Below are positions 20,962 through 29,320 of a stretch of DNA of 64,000 nucleotides, piece after piece. Numbering within the stretch: position 1 is the first letter of the stretch; the number at the start of each line of letters is the position of its first letter. Source of the stretch: JBMOJK01 sp049315825 (GTDB taxonomy: Bacteria > Patescibacteriota > Gracilibacteria > BD1-5 > UBA2023); the NCBI GenBank assembly GCA_049315825.1, contig JBMOJK010000001.1, forward strand, positions 62,001 through 126,000, read 5' to 3'. Under the pieces are notes generated by a model that did no database searches, had not been told where the DNA came from, and saw nothing but the letters and a program-made list of their open reading frames with translations. Position numbers and translations under genes: made by a program.

Positions 20962-21642
20962 AAACTGTTCAAACTTTATAGCAGTCTTTTCGATCCCAAG
21001 TGCCTCAAGTTTTGCTCGGACATCCTTTACCATGACAGGACTTCCACAGATGTAGAACTCCTGGAATGTAAGAACCTCTTCAGTATTTTCGAGAAAAGCA
21101 GTTACATACCCTTGTGTAAAGCCAGGCTTCTCTTCACGACTGAGGTACTGTGAGAAAGTAAAGTGTGCATTTCGATCTTCTGTTGCCCGAAGTTCGTCCT
21201 GATAGAACAGGTCTTCCCCAGCCCGCACTCCAAAGACGAAGTGAGTTTTTGCATTGAACCCTCGATCTTCGAGTGCTCGTACCTGGAAATAGAGCGGAGC
21301 AAATCCAGTTCCCGTTCCGATGAAGAGTCGTGGAATATCTCCTTCAGTAAGGGTAAAGTGCCCGATCGGTGACATCGCGTGGATCACCGCACCAATTTCT
21401 AGGTCACAGATCTCCTTGCTTCCACCACCTCCATTCTCCAGACGCTTTATGATGAGCATATAGTTCGTGCCATCCTTGTAGGCAATCGAATATGACCGCT
21501 TAAGCCCTGAATTGAGGGTAAAAAGAAGGTACTGTCCAGGCTTACATGGAAGCTCAGACTCTGCCTGGAAATGAAGTTCAAACACATCATGCGTAAGGAT
21601 CTTCTTCTGCACGAGAGTAAAAGGGTGTGTAACGATAGCCAT
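20959..21642 (-). CDS. FAD/NAD(P)-binding oxidoreductase, ferredoxin-NADP reductase type
   Basis: 227 residues with the FNR superfamily order: FAD domain with CKPGQYLLF and RSYSIA (flavin-binding RxYS), then NAD(P) domain with LFIGTGTGFAPLYFQVRAL, FGVRAGEDLFYQDEL and YICGSPVMVKDVR, ending in aromatic EQF. No iron-sulphur cluster motif. It moves electrons between NAD(P)H and a partner not encoded nearby. A TATAAT lies 22 bases before its ATG. No TGA codons. Confidence 0.88.
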   Translation of the reverse strand: MAIVTHPFTLVQKKILTHDVFELHFQAESELPCKPGQYLLFTLNSGLKRSYSIAYKDGTNYMLIIKRLENGGGGSKEICDLEIGAVIHAMSPIGHFTLTEGDIPRLFIGTGTGFAPLYFQVRALEDRGFNAKTHFVFGVRAGEDLFYQDELRATEDRNAHFTFSQYLSREEKPGFTQGYVTAFLENTEEVLTFQEFYICGSPVMVKDVRAKLEALGIEKTAIKFEQF

Positions 21643-21669
21643 ATTTGTTGAGTAAGAATGCGTAATTAT

Positions 21670-21702
21670 ACAAAAAAACTCGACCGGATCGAGTTTTTTT
21701 GT
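21670..21702. terminator. Terminator after the recA-orf104 pair
   Basis: CAAAAAAACTCGA-CCGGA-TCGAGTTTTTTTG, symmetric and usable on both strands. Confidence 0.75.
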
Positions 21703-21740
21703 GGAGCAAATAGTATAAATTGAGTCTTATTTAAGATTCA

Positions 21741-22055
21741 CTACGAACGCTTTGCATATTTCGAGTCATTTTCAGCTTCACCATAGCGAGCACGCAGTTT
21801 ATTCGCATTATTCACGATGAGTGACCACTGTTCTGCACGCTTCTCATTGAGGGAGTCACTGAGATTGAGCATATTTCCTACGAGTCCAGCAACGGAGCTC
21901 GCGAGCATATTTGCTTCAAATTCAAGAGGAACCTGGGCATCAACTCCAGCATGTGCTCGTTCGAGCATCGCATCAACAGCAGGTACCCCTGTTTGGAGAA
22001 CAGGGGCTACAGCTGGCTGGGTCGAAGTTGAGAACTGATCTGTTGTAACTGACAT
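21741..22055 (-). CDS. Hypothetical protein (104 aa) downstream of recA
   Basis: No family recognised. The N-terminal 35 residues are Thr/Pro/Val-rich and probably disordered. The rest is helical with EANMLASSVAGLVGNMLNLS, ending in a basic tail KYAKRS. It begins 23 bases after the recA stop in the same direction with a shared terminator, so it is probably co-transcribed with recA. Confidence 0.6.
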   Translation of the reverse strand: MSVTTDQFSTSTQPAVAPVLQTGVPAVDAMLERAHAGVDAQVPLEFEANMLASSVAGLVGNMLNLSDSLNEKRAEQWSLIVNNANKLRARYGEAENDSKYAKRS

Positions 22056-22078
22056 GTGCTCAATTTACCACAAATTTG

Positions 22079-23071
22079 CTATTTTACAAATTCTGCCCGT
22101 ACTGCTGCTTCGATCTCTGCGGCAAGCTCTGGATTTGTATTGAGAAATTCACGTGAATTCTCGCGTCCTTGTCCAAGTCGTGTCTCTCCGTAGCTGTAGA
22201 AAGCACCTGATTTCTTCACAACTCCGATCTCAGAACCGATGTCGAGGATTTCTCCAGATCGTGAGATACCTTCATTGAAGAGGATATCTACTTCTACTTC
22301 ACGGAAAGGAGGAGCTACTTTGTTCTTCACTACTTTGATCTTCGCGCGGTTTCCTGTTGCTTCTTTGTCGTCACCAGAGCCACTTTCGATCTTCTCCTTA
22401 CGGCGGATATCAAGTCGCTGTGAGGCGTAGAATTTGAGAGCATTTCCTCCAGTTGTCGTTTCTGGACTTCCGAACATCACTCAGATCTTCATACGGATCT
22501 GGTTGATGAAGATGACCGTTGTGTTTGATTTGGAGATTACACCCGTGATCTTGCGGAGTGCCTGACTCATGAGACGAGCCTGGAGACCCATGAACGAGTC
22601 ACCCATGTTTCCTTCGATTTCTGCCTTCGGAACGAGGGCGGCAACGGAGTCGACGATGATGAGATCTACCGCACCAGATCGAACGAGTGCATCAACGATC
22701 TCGAGCGCTTGTTCTCCGTAGTCTGGCTGAGAAACGATGAGTTCATCGATGTTTACGCCGATCTTGCGAGCATAGGCCGGATCGAGAGCGTGTTCTGCGT
22801 CGACGAACGCAGCAGTTCCTCCTGCCTTCTGAACTTCAGCGATCGCATGAAGTGTAAGAGTGGTCTTACCTGAAGATTCTGGACCATAGATTTCTACGAT
22901 ACGACCCTTGGCATATCCACCACCGAGTGCATTGTCGAGGGCGATTGAACCGGAAGAAGTGGTTTCAACCTGCATACCAACTCGATCACCGAGTTTCATA
23001 ACTGATCCTGCTCCGAATTGTTTCTCGATCATTGCGAGTGCAGCACCCAGGGCCTCTTTCTTGTTGTCCAT
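22079..23071 (-). CDS. recA: Recombinase A
   Basis: DNA strand-exchange ATPase for homologous recombination and the SOS response, 330 residues. Walker A GPESSGKTT, Walker B LIIVDSVAALVPK, and DNA-binding loop 2 region GNALKFYASQRLDIRR. The conserved tract INQIRMKI-G-VMFGSPETT holds an in-frame TGA at 22481-22483 exactly at the invariant Gly, so the gene is whole under code 25. The C-terminus is short and lacks the very acidic tail of enterobacterial RecA. The upstream region has a sigma-70-like promoter and a spaced direct repeat. Confidence 0.98.
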
Positions 23072-23101
23072 ATATCTGATAAAAAAGTGAAAACGAAATA
23101 G

Positions 23102-23147
23102 AGTATATATTCAAATATGTACTTTGCAATATATTTTATGTACTTTG
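23102..23147 (-). promoter_or_regulatory. recA promoter with a 21-bp-spaced direct repeat
   Basis: On the minus strand TTGCAA (23124-23129), 16 bases, TATACT (23102-23107). The 10-mer CAAAGTACAT occurs twice (complement of 23138-23147 and 23117-23126), 21 bases apart. The promoter-proximal copy overlaps the -35 box. A possible operator. Confidence 0.45.
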
Positions 23148-23154
23148 TATATAT

Positions 23155-23388
23155 TTACTTCCTTTTTGCATAAAACTCTCGGATCGATGTAGCTGATCCT
23201 GATGAGATATTTGTACCTTGGCAGACCGTACATTTGAAGACGGCTTTATCCTCATCAATAATCTCTACTTCCACCTCTTTCGTACAATCGCGACAGTAGT
23301 GAATAAAATCACCCCGTTCCTGTTCAAAATTCTCCCGTTTCTTACCGAAACTGGAGACATTTACGAGATCATTGTAGCTTGAAGACAT
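23155..23388 (-). CDS. Small zinc-ribbon protein
   Basis: 77 residues with two CxxC knuckles 26 residues apart (HYCRDCTKE and FKCTVCQGT), the layout of a rubredoxin/zinc-ribbon fold, and a basic C-terminus EFYAKRK. Such proteins usually bind nucleic acid or another protein. It lies between dnaJ and recA on the same strand, but recA has its own promoter. Confidence 0.7.
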   Translation of the reverse strand: MSSSYNDLVNVSSFGKKRENFEQERGDFIHYCRDCTKEVEVEIIDEDKAVFKCTVCQGTNISSGSATSIREFYAKRK

Positions 23389-23513
23389 GGCTGAAAAGGA
23401 TTACCCGCTTGAGTGTAAGGTGTCTTGTTCGGAAGTCAAAGTCAGAAACTCCACCCACAAGCATACACAACTAACTTCGAAAATCTGGGAAAAAATACGG
23501 AAATTATATCAAT

Positions 23514-24617
23514 CTATTCAAACAATCCTGCAAAAATCCCTTTTGAGTTATATGTCGAAATATCTTTCTCTTTCGCGATCGCCTCATAGAGTTCTCGCTC
23601 TTTTTTGGTGAGTTTCTTCGGCATTGCCATGACGAGCTCAACGATGAGATCACCCTTCCCATTGCGAGATACGCGAGAAACACCTTCATTTCGGAAGACG
23701 AGCTCAGATCCTGGATCGGTTCCTGGTTTGAGATCGATGGTCTTCTCTCCGATGACGGGGATGCTGATCGTTTTCTTCGTTCCAAGGATGAATTCTACCG
23801 GATCAAATGATGCCTTGTAATGGAGGGTTTCTTCGTCACGAACAAGTCCTTCGAACTCTGTAGGTACATCGAAGTGCACAAAGAGATCTCCCGAACCATC
23901 GCGGCCTTCGTTCCCTTCGTCACGGAGTTTGATCGTCATACCGTCGTCGATTCCCGCAGGGATTTCGATCGTGCGAGTTTTGGTTTCGTCGATGTATTTT
24001 CGACCTTTGCAGGTTGGGCAGGACTCTTTGATCGTCTTACCTGATCCGCCACAGCGCTCACAGGTAACAACCTGATCGATCACTCCGAAAAGCGACTGAG
24101 CTCGTCTGCGAACCCGTCCAGCACCGTTACAGTCGGCACAGGTTTCCATCTGAGAACCCGCTTTCGCGCCCGTTCCCTTGCAGTCATGACAGATGACTTT
24201 TTTCTGGAACTTGATCTCTTTCTTGGTTCCGCGGATCGCTTCTTCGAATCCGAGTTTTACATGGATCTCGATGTCTGCGCCCACTTCTTGTCTACGACCT
24301 CCTCCACCAGAAAATCCTCCACCAAAAAAAGTCTCAAAGATATCTCCGAAGTCCATATTTCCACCAGAAAATCCCCCACCACCTGGGAATCCTCCTGCCT
24401 GTTCTGCAGAACCAAATCGGTCGTAGTGAGCTTTTTTCTGGGCATCAGAAAGCGTTGCGTACGCTTCGTTGATACGCTTGAATTCTGCTTCTTTTGCCTT
24501 GTCTCCACCGTGCCTGTCGGGGTGAGACTCCATTGCTTTTTTGCGATATGCTTTCTTGATATCGTCAGCGGACGCATCACGTGATACGCCGAGTATGTCA
24601 TAAAATTCGTAAGCCAT
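23514..24617 (-). CDS. dnaJ: Chaperone protein DnaJ (Hsp40)
   Basis: Delivers substrates to DnaK and stimulates its ATPase. 367 residues: J domain with HPD in KAMESHPDRHGGD, Gly/Phe-rich region (GGFPGGGGFSGG and FFGGGFSGGGG), four zinc-binding CxxCxGxG repeats (CHDCKGTG, CADCNGAG, CERCGGSG, CPTCKGRK), then the client-binding C-terminal domains. The frame is open to 24644, but MAYEFYDILGVSRDAS at 24617 is the standard start. No dnaK or grpE in the window. No TGA codons despite about 60 glycines. Confidence 0.97.
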   Translation of the reverse strand: MAYEFYDILGVSRDASADDIKKAYRKKAMESHPDRHGGDKAKEAEFKRINEAYATLSDAQKKAHYDRFGSAEQAGGFPGGGGFSGGNMDFGDIFETFFGGGFSGGGGRRQEVGADIEIHVKLGFEEAIRGTKKEIKFQKKVICHDCKGTGAKAGSQMETCADCNGAGRVRRRAQSLFGVIDQVVTCERCGGSGKTIKESCPTCKGRKYIDETKTRTIEIPAGIDDGMTIKLRDEGNEGRDGSGDLFVHFDVPTEFEGLVRDEETLHYKASFDPVEFILGTKKTISIPVIGEKTIDLKPGTDPGSELVFRNEGVSRVSRNGKGDLIVELVMAMPKKLTKKERELYEAIAKEKDISTYNSKGIFAGLFE

Positions 24618-24716
24618 ATGCCATATTGTAGTAAAAAATAGCACCGAGACAAATCATGTGCAAGGATTTTTGAGAGAAATTTCTTGCTTCCTCTCAAAAT
24701 TGAGGAGAATGTGACT

Positions 24717-25412
24717 ATGACTTCTCCACTTCACACATTTCTTGGTATCAAATCAGTACCGAATTCGACCGAAATTTCGCTCTTTGAACGAACTCAAAAA
24801 TGCATGCGATACATGACCTGGGTACCCGGTCTTCGCATGGTAGCGGTGTGTAATTCTCTCTCGATGTACGCATCAGATAATGACTCGGATATCGATCTAT
24901 TCATCGTGAGTGATCCAGGACGAATGTGGCTGACTCGTATTTATTTCACGGTTATTTTCCAACTCCTCGGTGTACGTCGACACGGCAACAAAGTTGCCAA
25001 TCGATTCTGCCTCTCGTTCTTTGCTACGACCAATGCGCTTGATTTCTCCAAGATCGCAATCGAGGATGATGCATATCTCAAAACATGGATCAAACACCTC
25101 AAACCCATCGTGAATATCGGTGGATGCTACGAGGAATTCCTTACTATCAATAGCAAATGGTCAGACATGAGTGCGCATGCTACAAAAGAAAATCTGAGAT
25201 TTCTTGCTGTAGAAAAGCCCATGTCACCAGAGTGGTTTGGTTGGAATTGGAATTTCCTCGATCGAGTTTGTAAATGGATATTTCTCCCAATGACCCTCAG
25301 GGAATACAATCGACTCGGAAAACCATGGGGGATTTTGATATCAGATGATATGTTGAAATTCCACAGGAATGACAGGCGCAAAGAGGTGCGGGATCAGATG
25401 AAGAATATGTAG
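24717..25412 (+). CDS. Nucleotidyltransferase-fold protein
   Basis: 231 residues. CNSLSMYASDNDSDIDLFIV matches the catalytic pattern of the Pol-beta nucleotidyltransferase fold: hG[G/S]-like turn followed by DxD metal ligands. The hallmark GS is NS here, so activity is uncertain. The rest contains hydrophobic and aromatic stretches (MWLTRIYFTVIFQLLGV; PEWFGWNWNFLDRVCKWIFL). Substrate unknown. The start at 24717 follows AGGAG by about a dozen bases; a GTG six bases earlier is an alternative. Divergent from dnaJ. Confidence 0.6.
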   Translation: MTSPLHTFLGIKSVPNSTEISLFERTQKCMRYMTWVPGLRMVAVCNSLSMYASDNDSDIDLFIVSDPGRMWLTRIYFTVIFQLLGVRRHGNKVANRFCLSFFATTNALDFSKIAIEDDAYLKTWIKHLKPIVNIGGCYEEFLTINSKWSDMSAHATKENLRFLAVEKPMSPEWFGWNWNFLDRVCKWIFLPMTLREYNRLGKPWGILISDDMLKFHRNDRRKEVRDQMKNM

Positions 25413-25446
25413 TTCTTGACTTTCTATTGAGGGCATGAAATTATAT

Positions 25447-25480
25447 TTGACGTTTTATTATTAGTATGTACATTACTAAT
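25447..25480 (+). promoter_or_regulatory. Promoter with overlapping palindromic operator
   Basis: TTGACG (25447-25452), 16 bases, TACATT (25469-25474). The perfect inverted repeat ATTAGTA-TGTACAT-TACTAAT (25460-25480) covers the -10 box, so a dimeric repressor could control the next gene. Confidence 0.4.
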
Positions 25481-25507
25481 AATTCCATTCACAAATAGGA
25501 GGCTCAA

Positions 25508-26041
25508 ATGAGCGAGGAAGGCAAACAAAAAGAGGGTGCATCAGCCCTCATGATCACCCTGATGCAAGAGGCTATGTTCTTCGTTGGAGGAATTATGGCA
25601 CTATGTACATTTGCAGGAGGTATGGCATTTGCTGGCATATTCCTTGGATATGCATTCGATGGCAAGCAAATGATCGACACACATCAAAGTCTATGGGGTC
25701 TGGATATAGTAATTCTGTACCTCATATACGGTATATCGGTTGTCGGTGCAGTACGATCATTGAAAATGGTTCATGTCATTTTCCCTGATGGTGCACACCT
25801 GTCAACGGCATTTGCCTGGATACGTTCAGCTATTGGTTTCGTACTATTTATAGTATGTATCAGATATTACTGGGCTGGTCTAAGCAAGGCACACAGCATC
25901 TGGCATCAAATCGCGTTCTGGATGGGTGGTCTCATCTTCTGGTTCGGCTACGGTGCAACAAATGTGGGGGAGGACTGGGCGCGATTTTTCTTGAAATTAG
26001 CACCCCGTCCAAAAGCAGACGGACACGGACATGCTCATTAA
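25508..26041 (+). CDS. Multi-pass membrane protein of unknown function (177 aa)
   Basis: Four predicted membrane helices: FFVGGIMALCTFAGGMAFAG, LDIVILYLIYGISVVGAV, AIGFVLFIVCIRYYWAG and IAFWMGGLIFWFGYGA. A cytoplasmic N-terminus is rich in Lys/Glu, and the tail is His-rich (DGHGHAH), possibly metal-binding. It has one of the clearest Shine-Dalgarno sites in the window (AGGAGG, 5 bases before the ATG) and no TGA codons despite about 18 glycines, unlike most other unknown genes here. No family recognised. Confidence 0.7.
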   Translation: MSEEGKQKEGASALMITLMQEAMFFVGGIMALCTFAGGMAFAGIFLGYAFDGKQMIDTHQSLWGLDIVILYLIYGISVVGAVRSLKMVHVIFPDGAHLSTAFAWIRSAIGFVLFIVCIRYYWAGLSKAHSIWHQIAFWMGGLIFWFGYGATNVGEDWARFFLKLAPRPKADGHGHAH

Positions 26042-26060
26042 GCTATGTTTCATACCCGTC

Positions 26061-26092
26061 AAAAAAATTCCCGGAGAAATCCGGGATTTTTA
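26061..26092 (+). terminator. Terminator after the 177-aa membrane protein gene
   Basis: AAAATTCCCGGA-GAAA-TCCGGGATTTTT. Confidence 0.8.
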
Positions 26093-26099
26093 TATGTTT

Positions 26100-26286
26100 A
26101 ATAACCAAAAGTTGGTAGATTTTAACTCGATTTAACACTTTCCAGAGAAGACTCAGTGCTAAACTGAGTCTTCTTGCTTTTGTTGAATAAAGGAGACAGA
26201 GCTCGAATGCTCCGATTCTTTATACGGCGAGGAGAGGAACTGTTCGTACTGGTAGTAATCCCCCTTTAGACGCTTACCATTTAGCA
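26100..26286 (+). other. Intergenic region with hairpins, possible small RNA
   Basis: No supported gene. It contains a hairpin with T-rich tail (AGAAGACTCAG/CTGAGTCTTCT at 26146-26174), a GC-richer stretch including GGAG...CTCC near 26192-26215, and ends at the terminator hairpin at 26287-26315. A 20-codon frame at 26209-26271 is too short to accept. It may be a small RNA read on the plus strand between the two hairpins. Confidence 0.3.
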
Positions 26287-26316
26287 AAGAGACCTGGGCA
26301 ATCCAGGTCTCTTTTT
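26287..26316 (+). terminator. Terminator-like hairpin upstream of the giant-gene 3' end
   Basis: GAGACCTGG-GCAA-TCCAGGTCTC then TTTTT on the plus strand. On the minus strand it follows the stop of the 970-residue gene by 4 bases with a weak T-run. Confidence 0.7.
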
Positions 26317-26319
26317 GTA

Positions 26320-29232
26320 CTATGCGTTTACTTTAGGATTTGTATTGAATCCAAGTTGTTTCCAAAGGATCTCACGAGATTCCTTGTCGGTGTATCAGAG
26401 ATTTTTGAAACGCTTCATCCAAGTCTCTTGTCACTCCTTTGAATATGCTACATTGAGCGGCATACCTATTTCATTAAAAACCTGTGAAAGATTTTGCTGA
26501 TCGCTAACTGTTGCAAGATCATGCATCACTGCAGTTACACCACCGTTTCCGAATTTCAGTTCGTGTGCAAGGGGTTCACCGGTTTCTTTTGAAATGAGGC
26601 TTGATGCACTCATCATCGCAAGCACCTGTTCTTTTGTCTTTGCTGGAAGCGATGCAAAGTGGGACTTGAGTTTCACTGGATCGTAGTTCCCCTGCATGTC
26701 GATAATACCTTCTGCTTTGAGCTTCGCCTCAAGTGCTTGAGGCTCAGTTTCTTTGTTGCCCATGAGGTGATATCCTATAGCAATAGTACCAACCCACGCA
26801 GCAGCGACAGGAAGCGTCTTGAGCGATACACCACGGAATAAGCGTACTACATCTGCAGTTCGACCCGCGCGGATTGCCTCATATGCTACAGAACTAGACT
26901 TACCCAATACTCGACCTAACGTAACAATATCACGTCCTGCTCCAGTGATCATAGTTACAGGCCTTGCAAAGAGTGTTCATGTCTTCGTGAGTTTGCTCAT
27001 ACTATTGCCTCCTGTAGCCCAAATCTTCGCAAGCTGATATGTGTCATATGCAAGAAGTCCACCGCCAGTTGCAAGATACATAGGATGTGTCGGCTTGTAG
27101 TTCTCAAATGAAAATCCTTCACCCACAATCATCATAGGTCCAACGAAAGGAATTAATCCCATCATGGAGTGGTAGAGTGTTTGCAATTTTTGTCCATCCG
27201 GTGCGGTTGTCACAAGCACAGAAACCACTGCAAGTGAGAAATGCGAGAAGAAACTGCGAATCATATCAGGCCCTTCATTTGCAAGTAACATCTTCATATT
27301 GGTCTCGAACTTTGGAATATCTTCCGCTCGTACTGCTACGATACCACGAGTCGTCGCTCCAGGTACTTCGTGGATTGCATTTGCAGCACGAAGCTGGTGA
27401 AAAATTCTCATGCTAGAGCGTAGAACTCCGTTTCCTTGATTTTGAATTACACTATCAAATTCCCCGAGCGTATGGCTCACTTTCGCACTCAGCTCATTTG
27501 CAAATAGACGAGGATCTGCAAATGGCCCCTTCCATACCGCACGTGAGAAGCGTGCCTTAAGGCTCTCAAATGAATCACCAAGGAAGGTAGTGTTTATACG
27601 GTTCTTGATTGCCTTACCTACATTGGCAGCACTTTCCTTGAGTGGGAGTCACATTTTTACCTCTTTCTGCACTGCTTCAATAGACTTCAGATCGATGCCA
27701 TTTATTGATTTCAACTGCGTAAGCTTCTGCGTAAATTCTTCTGTACTTTGAGATGTTGTATACGCATGGGTTATGAGCGACTTCGTCTGAAGTTCACTGA
27801 GTGTGTTGCGCATATTGAGTGCAGTTTCTCTGAAATTAGATTTCTCTGCACTGTCTCCTAGGAGATCTATAAGCTCACTCACCTTGCTTGCGGCTTGATC
27901 AAAGCGCCCCATTGCGGTCTTATGAGCAGTCGAGAGAGCATTGATCCCTACTCGTTCGTTCCAAGTAGCCCAGAGTGTCGATGTATTCATCACCACAGCC
28001 CCGATCTCACCCATAAGCATGAACGGAAGTGCAGTTTTTTGGACAATAATCTTCGTGAGTAGGGCACGCTTCTCTTCTGGAAGTTCACTGAGTTTTGTCT
28101 TGAGTTCAGCAAGTGAAACCTCACCCATGAGAAAATGAATTTCGTCAAAACCACCTGTCACAACTGCCTTTGCAGATGCAATTCCAAACTGTATTCCAGC
28201 ATCTAGACCATCAGATACCTTTGCTTTAATAACTGAAGACGGGATGATATCATTTGCGACGAGATCGAGCATGAAGTCAAGTGAGTCCTTTGATCCACCC
28301 AACAAAACATAAAGCGGGTTTCCCTTCTCACCATCAATGAGTGTTTTTGCCATTGATTCGGTACGTCATTTTGCCTTTTGAGCATATTTGTCCCAAATTG
28401 CCTGGAAGCGCTTCGCTCGCTCACCAGTGAGATCTACTCACCATTCTTTTGTCAGAGTAACTTCAAAATCCTTTCGGGCCTGTTCAAGTTTTGATGCAAT
28501 TGCCTCAGGAGAGGACGCAACTGCTTTTTTTGCTACTGGAATTTTCTCATCTATGGCATTTTTTGCTTTTTGAGCAGCATCTTGCACGCCTTCTTTTGCT
28601 GACTCTGCAGCCTCGTCGAACTTAAACCCATTTGAGAGCCAATTCCCGATATTCCTCATAACCTGCCAAAGCGCCTCAAAGAAACCCATCTTCTGAAATG
28701 GCTCAAGAAAGACCTTCTCAAGGGCCTTTGTACCGGCAAACTGCCTGATCTTTTCGCCGTTTTTTTCGATAATTTCAACTCACTCCTTAGAGAGTTTCTT
28801 TGTTTGATCGGCAGCGTTTTTGAGATCACCCTTCTCGAGTGAAGCCTTGATATTAGCGACTCACTCTTTTATTGTCTTTGGCGTCTCTGGAAGGTTTTGG
28901 GTAGCGGACTCAGCGGTATTTTTGCTCGTATCAACCACCTTTTGAAACTGTGCACTCATTCGTTCTGCAAGCGAACCATCAACACGTACTGCAGTTGCCT
29001 TCTGTTCTGGAGTAAGTGTTGCTGTAAGTTCTGCTACATAATCATGTGTTCGAGTACTACTTGCCTTAATCTTCGCAATAATAGCACGTAGGTTTTTGAG
29101 TTCTACAAGATCCGTAGTCTTTTTTGTGCTTTCCTGTAGCTTCGCAAGAAATACCTCGGGAGACGGAAGTCACTCGAGATTTGGAGTTGTATCAAATAGA
29201 TCAGGAGAAAGTATTTCTGGTGTTGGCGCCAT
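26320..29232 (-). CDS. Giant hypothetical protein (970 aa)
   Basis: Not recognised. Continuous from ATG at 29232 to TAG at 26320 with nine in-frame TGA codons. The N-terminal third is helical and Lys/Glu/Ala-rich (ESAKEGVQDAAQKAKNAIDE). The rest alternates helical soluble parts with hydrophobic Gly/Ala/Val stretches: VVNTSTLW region, LAVVSVLVTTAPDG, MMGLIPFVGPMMIVGEGF, and VAAAWVGTIAIGYHLMG, so it may insert in or line a membrane. No signal peptide. It follows the 1,280-residue gene on the same strand, separated by that gene's terminator, and appears to be its partner. Confidence 0.7.
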
Positions 29233-29283
29233 ACAGGAGATTGAATGATTTCTTTGATCTTACTATATCTATTATTTTGACGC

Positions 29284-29312
29284 AAAAAAACACCCACTTT
29301 CGGGTGTTTTTA
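29284..29312 (-). terminator. Terminator after the 1,280-residue gene
   Basis: On the minus strand AACACCC-GAAAGT-GGGTGTTTTTTT, 9 bases after the TAA. Confidence 0.8.
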
Positions 29313-29320
29313 GGTTTTTA

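Noticed and set aside
23387..23611. Plus-strand ORF starting at the zinc-ribbon gene start
   Set aside because: It runs into the 3' end of dnaJ on the opposite strand and has no recognisable features.
26209..26271. 20-codon ORF (MLRFFIRRGEELFVLVVIPL)
   Set aside because: Too short, no close ribosome binding site, and it lies in a hairpin-rich stretch between two terminators.
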